From Petunia secreta (Eukaryota; Streptophyta; Magnoliopsida; Solanales; Solanaceae), in NCBI GenBank assembly GCA_029990175.1, contig JARKIP010000017.1, forward strand, positions 13,224,001-13,288,000: DNA of 64,000 nt, written 5' to 3'. The position numbers and the translations under genes were made by a program. The notes under the pieces are model-generated. The model saw only the letters and a list, made by a program, of their open reading frames with translations. It searched no databases and was not told the origin of the DNA. Below are positions 34,634 through 42,856 of the stretch, piece by piece; the stretch's first letter is position 1, and the number at the start of each line of letters is the position of its first letter.

Positions 34634-35832
34634 ACAATTTGTGTTGTTCTTACAAACCCAATCCTGTTCTACATTATCTTTACATTTCGTGCGTTGTGTC
34701 TTTGATTCCATTTCGTGTTCTTATTTTTGTTGTTACTGTGTCGTTGGTGTTCTTTTTACAACCAAAAAAAAAAAGTAAAAACAAGAAAATACAAAAAAAA
34801 TTTGTTTTGGTTGGTTGTTTGGATTAAACAATCCAAGATTCTTGTTTGTTTGGAGATTTAACCGAGCACCTGTCGTACACTGTTTGTTGACAAGGGTTTT
34901 TTGAGGTCTTTAGACTGTTCCGACGTGGTGTTTAAATTTGAAAACCCCAGTTGAGTTTTGGTTGTTTGATGTTGAAAACTGGTGGTTAGAGGTTGATTTT
35001 TGGTTGAGTGTTACCTGAAAACTTCAAAAGCTCAGTCATTAGACACAATGCGCACGCCGGAAAATTGTTACATTGTAACAGTTTACGGACGATGATGAAA
35101 CTGTTCTTGTTGCTTTAAGCTGAAGTTTCCTTCATTCGTTGTTAAAAGTTAAACGGAGAAGCGACCTTGAATTAAGTCTCGTTGATCGGGCTGTGAACAG
35201 TTTAAAAGTTTAAAAGTGCTCGTACACCGGAGCTAGTGAGTTCACTGTTACATTGAAAAAGAAGGGGAAAGGCGGCGTTGCCTAAAACCCCATGAGAAAC
35301 ATTGTCGGCAAGAAAGAGAAAAAATGGATGAGGTTAAACCCTAATTCTTACCAAAGCAGGGACCACTTTTGTTCGTACAAAGGTGACGTGTCCAAGGTTT
35401 CCGTAAGAGGAAATGGAGGGTAAATTCTCCTAGGTTTTCTTTCTTCTTATGTTCGTGGAATATCGTTACTAGATCTCTTGAGTAAATTCTTCAACTCGAG
35501 ATCTTGCTAATTTGTTTGAGCTTATAGGAACTCGTGCATTGGGTGACCGAATATTAAATTTTGTTGTTTAATTCTTGACCTCCCGTGCGCAGTTAAATAG
35601 CGTCTGTTCCATCTAGTCAAATCAATTCAATCATCCCTAAGGAGAAAATGAGTCTTGTTGAATTCGAAGGGTCTAAAGAAATTGATCAAACCAAGGAAGC
35701 CATTGGTTACAAGTCCTTGAGTGACCGAACCTACAAATTGAGTGGACCCGAGCGCCACCCAATAAAAGTGAGGGAGTGTGTGAGGTGATTTTTAACCTTA
35801 ACATTTTCTTGTCTTTGATTTGTGCAGATTCA
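34634..35832 (+). other. 5' leader of element F
   Basis: About 1.2 kb without a credible gene. It contains the shared GTGCGCAGTTAAATAGCG motif at 35585-35602 and a pyrimidine-rich stretch ending GTGCAG at 35821-35827, just before the gag ATG, which looks like a 3' splice site. Confidence 0.6.
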
Positions 35833-38800
35833 ATGGCTGGAAATGCGGAAAAAGGCATTGAAGCGCCCGAGGTATCGTTAGTCGATCTAGTGGCTGCGAT
35901 ACAAGGCATCAGTGCCGAGGAGAAAGAAGTAAGCGTTCGAGTAGCTAACCTCGAAGAGGAGAAAGCATCTGTGGCCTTACCTAGGTCCGGCACGGGCACT
36001 AGCGATTCAACTCGTATAAAACCGAAGCAATTTACTGAGCTGGTTTGTCAACAACGGTTAAGGAATAAGGCTGTTTGAAATGAAGTTGTGGGCATTCCCC
36101 GAGCTGAATCAAACTCGAGCATTCCCCGAGTGAATCAATAGAACTTGGGCAATCCCTAAGTTGAGCAGTAAAACTTGGGCAATCCCCGAGGTGATAGACT
36201 ACCACGTCCAAGGGCCTAAAGACAAGTTGAGGTCGTTGATGAAGGGGTTGATGATGGAGAGTTTCCCAATGCTGGAGCTGAGTATGAGTGACTATTTGTT
36301 CAATGAAGGCAGGTTCAACGAGGTCGTGGGAAGTTTCGAGGTCGAGCCCGAGGCCGAGGCGCATATGTTGATAGAAATTATAAGCATAAGACTGATGACT
36401 ATTATGATGAGTATCCGGAACCAATACGAGATGTTCGAGGTTCAAACTTGAACAGCGTCAAGATCACTATTCCACCCTTCAGAGGAACTAGTGATCCGGA
36501 CCAATACCTGGATTGGAAGGTTCGTTTGGAACAAAGCTTTGAAACAAATGAGATGACCAAGGAAAGAAAAGCTGCACATGCTATTGCTTCATTCGAGGCA
36601 TATACATCAACATGGTGGGAAGCTGACAAGAGAATGAGGAGAAGGAATGTTTACCTCGAGGTTCTTACATGGATGAATTTTAAACGAGCGATGGATGCTA
36701 AGTATGTGACTGCCAAATATCTGCAGGAGCAACTTCGGAAGCTGTATAAGTTGAAACAAGATTCCAAATCGGTTGAAAAATAATTTAACAAATTTGAAAA
36801 GATTCGATTGGCTCTTGATATAGAAGAGGATAATGAGCAACCCATCATTCGGTTCAAAAATGGACTGACGCGAGATGTGTCATCTCAATTGCGACTATAT
36901 GTGTACCAAACATTGGATAATGTTTTTCATGCAGCCGTTGATGCTGAAAAGTGGGTGAAGGACGATAAAGCAAATCGGTACCAAGGGGTTACTACTTGAA
37001 CTCATTTGAACCGGAGTAAAGACTGGAAAAGTCCGAATTCTACAAGTGCCAACACTGGCCGATATCTGAAAAATCCCTTTGAAAGGGGAGTAATCGTTAA
37101 TAACTCCAAAGAAGTGGGAGGTAAAGCTCAACTCGATACTCCTAATTCTTCAAACATTCAGTATCAGAAATGCAGGGCTTATTGTCACATAACAAAAGAG
37201 TGTCTGACTCGCAAAATTATGCTTTCGCTCGAAGATGGAACCGTCCATGAGCAAACGAGTGACTCTGATGAGGAAATTAGAGGGGAGACCGACCGAGCTG
37301 AAAATGATGATGGACGAGAAGCTACCGAGGCTGACCATCTTGTGGTTCATAGGAACTTAAGCACTATGAACCTAGAAGAAGAGGACAGCCAAAGAGAAAA
37401 TCTCTTCCATTCGAGGTGTAGGGTGAGAGGAAAGGTGTTCGATGATTATTTATTCGGGTAGTTGTGCAAATATGGTGAGCCAAACCTTGGTTACACAACT
37501 AGGACTGCCTACATCAAAGAGCCCTTATCCATATCATTTGCAATGGTTAAACGAATGTGGAGAGCTAAAAGTTTTCAAGCAAGTGTGGATCAAGTTCAAA
37601 GCGGGAACTTATCAAGATGAGATGATGTTCGATGTGATTCCGATGCAAGCTTTTCATCTACTGTTAGGGCGATCGTGGCAGTATGATTGGTCGGTTATTC
37701 ATAACGGACGATCCAACACTTACACTGCTAAGCTTAGTGGGGAGAATTCATTCTCCAACCTTTGTCTCCGAAACAAGTCAACGAGGACTATAAATGGATG
37801 AAGGAGCTCAAAGAAGCGGCCAAAGCTAAGTCTCCAGTGGGGTCAGAAATTATGGCTGAGGACAAAGCGACACTGCCCGTGGCAGGTAATATTTGTGCAA
37901 TTATGCGGCCGGGTGAGTGCCTCCGAGGTAATGATGGAGGTAAGCTGATGATTTGCCTCGTGCACAAGGGTATCCTCTTGAACTCTAATGATGATTTCAC
38001 TAACGATAACCCTTTTCCAAGTGTTGTACAAAGTGTTTTGCAGGACTTCAAGAACATGTTTCCTGATGAAATGTCAGGTGGATTGCCTCCGTTGAGGGAA
38101 ATCGAGCACCAAATTGACTTCATTCCGGGGTCTCAAATCCCCAACAAACCAGCGTACAGGTGTAATCCCGAAGACACCAAAGAGCTTAAACGGCAGGTGG
38201 ATGAATTGTTTAACAAAGGACTAGTTCGAGAGAGCCTTAGTCTATGCGCCGTTCATATTATCCTAGTCCCAAAGAAATATGGAACATGGTTAATGTGTGT
38301 TGATTTTCGAGCAGTCAACAAAATTACAGTAAAGTATCGTCATCTTATCCCTCGATTAGATGACATTCTTGATGAATTGAGTGGTTCTTCTTGTTTTTCA
38401 AAGATAGACCTCAGGTCCGGTTACCGCCAAATCTGAATGAAACTGGGTGATGAGTGGAAAACTGCATTCAAGACCAAATTCGATCTTTATGAATGGTTAG
38501 TGATGTCGTTTGGCCTCTCTAACGCCCCGAGCACTTTCATGTGATTGATTAACCATGTGCTTAAACCATTTATAAGTATGTTTATTGTTTGTGTATTTCG
38601 ATGACATACCTGTTTATAGTAAATCTGTGGATTAACAGGTTAAACACTTAAGGCTTGTGCTTGATACACTTAGAAGTGAGAAATTTTATGCTAATTTCAA
38701 GAAGTGTTCCTTTTGTGTCGAGCGTGTAGTCATTCTTGGATTTTGTTGTGAGTGCTAGTGGTGTTGAAGTCGATGAGTCTAATGTCGAAGCAATCAGAGA

Positions 38801-39039
38801 TTGGCTGACCCCTACTTCTGTGACTCAGGTCCATAGTTTTCATGGGTTAGCTAGTTTTTATCGAAGGTTTGTCCGTGACTTTAGCACCGTGACCGCTCCT
38901 TTAACCGAGCTGGTAAAGAACGGCCATCCGTTTGTGTGGGGAAAATCCCAGTAGAGGGCTTTCCAAGAGTTGAAACGGAGGCTTAGCTCTGCCCGTTATT
39001 GCAACTCCTGACTTTGGTAAAGCGCTCGAGGTTGAATGT
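35833..39039 (+). pseudogene. Element F gag-protease-RT, broken
   Basis: Starts MAGNAEKGIEAPEVS at the position equivalent to B's gag start. The gag core VKITIPPFRGTSDPDQYLDW is near 36455-36520. The zinc knuckle (about 37155-37215) has lost its first Cys. In the protease (37442 onward) the catalytic Asp is Tyr (MIIYSGSCAN). RT motifs run to YFDD near 38597-38608, with stops and frameshifts throughout. The frame ends inside RNase H (...VECDA) at the element G target site and continues at 52163. It is non-functional. Confidence 0.85.
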
Positions 39040-39044
39040 GATGC
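39040..39044. repeat. Target duplication of element G, left copy (GATGC)
   Basis: Repeated at 52158-52162. Removing element G and one copy keeps F's RNase H frame in phase. Confidence 0.9.
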
Positions 39045-39787
39045 TGATGATACCCAAATTGCATCGAGACCATTTACTCGAAGTCAAGCCAAGGAGATCC
39101 AAGATGCTCACTTACACTTGGTTTGGAAGCGCATTGATGATACGAGCTATGGAGACAATTTGAAGATCATGCACTTGAGCTCAATTGAAGGAAGAACGCA
39201 TGTGCTTCAGGGCCAGGCAGAGCGCCTAGACCCAAGAGGAGCGCCTAGCTGAGGCGCCCAGGAGGTGTGCCTGAAGGCCAGGCAGACCACCCAGAAGCAA
39301 GGCAAACCAGGCCGAGCGCCCAGCCTTTTGGCCAGTAGCTCCACAGGGCGGAGCGCCTAGGACGCTGACTTCTCCAACTTTTTGTGTAAACTGCCTAATT
39401 TAGCCCTAAGTATTCTAATATGTTCCAACCAAGCTGAGGACATTTTAGACATTTCATAACAATGTAAGGAGTGCTATAAATACACTCCTTAGCTCATTTA
39501 TGTCATTTAGCTTACATTGAATGCAAAAATTGAAGATAAACACTCTCAAAACCTTGTAATTTTTGGCTTGAAATCCATTGGAAGAATCCAAGTTGAACTT
39601 TAATCCTCCTTGATCATTCTATTTACAAGGGCCGGGTGTCTCATGAGGATAGTTGCGTAGTATAGGTTCATCTTAACTCGAGCGAGGGTGCATCGAAACA
39701 TTGTTCTTCGAAGCTACCTCGTATGTTGTTTAAATTGCGTCTCACTTTTATCATTACTTCTATCGCTTCCGTGTTTATATTGCATCA
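39045..39787 (+). repeat. 5' LTR of element G
   Basis: A 743-bp LTR from TGATGATACCC to TTGCATCA, with TATA-like CTATAAATAC at 39474-39483. It carries repeated GAGCGCCTAG-type GC-rich motifs (39225-39365) in the place where B has GGCGGTCCGCC. Confidence 0.88.
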
Positions 39788-39789
39788 AT

Positions 39790-39801
39790 TGGTATCAGAG
39801 C
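39790..39801 (+). other. Primer-binding site of element G
   Basis: TGGTATCAGAGC, initiator methionine tRNA type, directly after the LTR. Confidence 0.9.
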
Positions 39802-40802
39802 AAGGCTCAGGTGTTGTTTCTAAAAACCCTCGATTCCTTGTTCGTTGTGTTTTTTTGTTGTTATTGTTATCCTTGTTATCTTGGTGTTCTTAGTTTGAAG
39901 AAAAATAAAAAAAATCAAAAATCAAAAAATTGCAAAAAAAAAAAAATTGCTAGATCTTGTTAGTTGTAGTGATTTCTTGGATTTTTGTTATCCAGGAATG
40001 TTCTATGATGTGAACCCGTTGGTTTGATACCCCCATTGCGTCGATTGGTGTTGTGGAATGCAAATCAAAATTTTTGAAACTCAAAAATTCTTGAAACCCT
40101 CGAAAATTTTTGCTCAAATCTTGAATGAAGATTGTTGTTGGTTGTTTGTTGTCTAAAATCATTGGGGTTTGTTTGTAGTAGTATAAAACAACTTTGGGTA
40201 TCATTTAAATTGAAATGCATCTCGAAGTCATTGTAAAATTTGGTTGAAAAACGCCAAATTTTGTGTTCTTGACGAAGTTGAAGCACAGTCCCAGGCGGAC
40301 CGCCCAAGCCTAGGTGCTCCGCCTGAATTTCTCACTGCTTTATTTTTGAAAAAATCTAGGCGGACCGCCCAGCCCTGGGACGGGTTCGGGTAGTTTGTAT
40401 TCGCAGGTTTTCATGTTTCTTTGGTTTCCGTTGCTTCCGGCTAGTACTTTGAGAGTAAAACTCCAACTTAATTAGTACTAGTTCATTGAGCGATTAGGGT
40501 ATTCATGCCTAGGGGAGAGTAGACCTCAAAGAAGCCTCGTAGTATAACTTTTGCTTCAACTGCGCACCTATATAGCCTAGCGTTTATCGAGTTCGATCAA
40601 CTCTACTCTTCCCAAAGAGTATTTGGTTCTTGTGAATTTGTTGTGTTATCGAGGAAGTTGATCAACTATGAGTAGGCCATAGAGATCAAGCTTGTGTGAA
40701 CCTACCCCAACTTGAGTGTACCCGAGTGACATTGAAAGATGAGGGAGTGCGTGAGGACTTATACTTTAATTTCTTTTCTTGTTTTTGATTGCTTGTAGGT
40801 AC
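39802..40802 (+). other. 5' leader of element G
   Basis: About 1 kb without a gene. It holds GGCGGACCGCC motifs near 40291-40375, the shared leader block (about 40440-40700, motif at 40561-40578), and a pyrimidine-rich stretch ending TTGTAG at 40798, just before the gag ATG. Confidence 0.65.
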
Positions 40803-40926
40803 ATGGCGGAGGAACAAGTAAAAGATACCGTTGAGGTCCCAACAAGCATCTTGGTTACACTCTTAGCCGAGGTGAAGTCTCTAAACCTCAAAAAGGAAAT
40901 CTTTGAAAAAGAGAGGACCCCGAGTG
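40803..40926 (+). pseudogene. Element G gag, N-terminal fragment
   Basis: MAEEQVKDTVEVPTSIL..., collinear with the N-terminus of B's polyprotein, up to EKERTPSV. It is cut by element H and continues in phase at 46713 after removal of one GAGTG copy. Confidence 0.88.
40922..40926. repeat. Target duplication of element H, left copy (GAGTG)
   Basis: Repeated at 46713-46717. Confidence 0.92.
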
Positions 40927-41748
40927 TGATGCAATATAAAATGGCGTAGTTCCCACCCATCAACAGCCAAGTTCGAGAACACAAGGGATACGAGTCAAGG
41001 CCTCCGGAAACTTATTAAAGATCATGCATTGGAGTGCCAAGGACGGAGGAAAACAGTGCAGGAAACAGGCAGCCCAAAACAGGGCAAAACAGGGGAGCAC
41101 ACTGGGAGCTCACAGCCTGCCGAAGAACATTTGTTCTTCGCGATCACGGCCATGCCTGCGCGATTGCGAAGAGGCTTTGGTTGCCCTATGCGACAGCGCC
41201 CCATGGAACGCGAAGGTGAAGCTGAAGATGATGGAGACCTGCGCGATCGCGAGCCCCTTGGCGCGATCGCGATGCTTTGAATTGATGCATGCGCGATCGC
41301 GAGCCCTCTTGGCGCAATTGCGATGAAGAGGAGCTGAGCAGCGAGCCAGAAACAGCTTCAAGGGCAATTTTGTCCATTTATCATTGTAAATGAATAAATA
41401 GAACATTAGCTCTTCATTTCATTAGTTTTAGCTTGAATTGAATAGAGAGAAGAGAGAATTAGAGAAGGCCGACCCTTTCTAGTCCGAAGCCTGAGGCTTC
41501 ATGTATCTCATCGACTTGGAATCTATGGAGATTTACCACTAGCGTGAATTCCCTGTAAGGTTCGAGTTTCATTCCCCCTTTTGGATAATTAAATTCATGT
41601 CTTGAATTATAATTTATCCGTTCTTTCTTCTCGTTTCTCGACTCCCCAATCCTTGTTTCCCGATATCATTGATATCGTCTATCTTGTGTTTTATCGCTTC
41701 CGCATAGTTTATATCGTCTTTAGCTTCCGCTCGTTTTGGGTTGCATCA
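40927..41748 (+). repeat. 5' LTR of element H
   Basis: 822 bp, TGATGCAATAT to TTGCATCA. GCGATCGC-type motifs cluster at 41135-41325; several are changed to GCGATTGC or GCAATTGC-like forms. The TATA-like box at 41392-41401 reads GAATAAATAG, while the 3' LTR has GTATAAATAG. Confidence 0.92.
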
Positions 41749-41750
41749 GT

Positions 41751-41762
41751 TGGTTTCACAGC
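41751..41762 (+). other. Primer-binding site of element H, mutated
   Basis: TGGTTTCACAGC, two mismatches from the initiator-Met site TGGTATCAGAGC found in B, F, G and I. Its place after the LTR end supports the assignment. Confidence 0.75.
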
Positions 41763-42856
41763 AAGGCTCGGGTTATGTTCTTACAAACCCCCGTTCCTTG
41801 TTCCATATGTTAGTATCATTGTTGTTGTTGTATTTGTTCTTGAAAGATTGAAGAAAAACAAAAAAATAGAAAAACTAGAAAAGTTGAAAAAAATTTGGTT
41901 GATCGGGTTGGATACGAATCCCCTAGTGTTAAAAAGTATTGGGGTTTGTTCCTTATTTTATTCCCGTCGTTTTGATACCCATATCTCGTGTTTTGGTGTT
42001 ACGAATCAAAATTTCCAAAATCAAAATCCAAAAGTTTGAAAATTTCTTGAAAACGCTTCAAATTCGAATCGAAGCTTGTTGTTGTTGTTTGGGGTTGAAA
42101 AACTATTGGGGATTGATGATATTAGTTGTATACACATTTGGGTATCGTTGGTTTTGTGTATCGGGTTGAAATCGAGCCAAAAATTTGGCCAAAATCGCCA
42201 AAAATCCGTTTTTGAGCTGCTGTGAAAGTTGCAGAAATTAACCCTTCGCGATCGCGAAGAGCAATTCGCGCGATAGCGAAGAGCAAAATTATTTTTTGAA
42301 AATTTAACCCTTCGTGATCGCGCGCTTCTGGTCGCGATAGCGAAGAACAAAAAAAAAATTCCAGAATTCTAATTTTGGGACAGAACGTTCGCAACGGCTT
42401 CCGAACAGTTTCCAAACATCATGACTCCAATTGGTTCATTAAATATGATGAGTTTCTAGATCACAAACGAAATTTCATCCTATTCCAAATCCGTTTGGTG
42501 CCAATTCGAGTCAAATCTTTTGTGTCCCATTTTCTACCGTACCTCTTGGTTAGTGTTTTGAAGGTAATTGGCCTACTTGAAAGACACTAATCCTTTAGCG
42601 TATTAGGTATTCGTGCGTAGAGGAGACTAGAATTCAAAGAAGAGTCGTAGAACTCCTTTGGCCTCAAGTGCGCACTTTAAATAGCCGTCCGTACATAGAG
42701 TCTCATTAATTCCACTCCGAACTTTAACTTGGACATGCTAGTTGTGATTACCTTGGTTCCCAAGTTGATAAGGCCTCGCTCTTGAGTGTATATATATTGA
42801 GTGATACACGTGAGGGAGTGACTTTTGGGAGGTTTTGTTCTTTGGTTATTGCAACA
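41763..42856 (+). other. 5' leader of element H
   Basis: About 1.1 kb without a credible gene. GCGATCGC and GCGATAGC motifs at 42245-42345 echo the LTR. The shared leader block includes GTGCGCACTTTAAATAGCCG at 42668-42687. An in-frame Met at 42782 precedes the chosen start of the ORF. Confidence 0.65.

Noticed and set aside
41135..41325. GCGATCGC repeats as a sign of cyanobacterial (HIP1) or other bacterial DNA
   Set aside because: They lie strictly within LTR and leader of plant LTR elements, flanked by eukaryotic element structure and target duplications.
41024..41406. Several overlapping ORFs in the H LTR (also in I)
   Set aside because: They come from GCGATCGC repeats lacking stops in many frames, with no conserved protein between the H and I LTRs.
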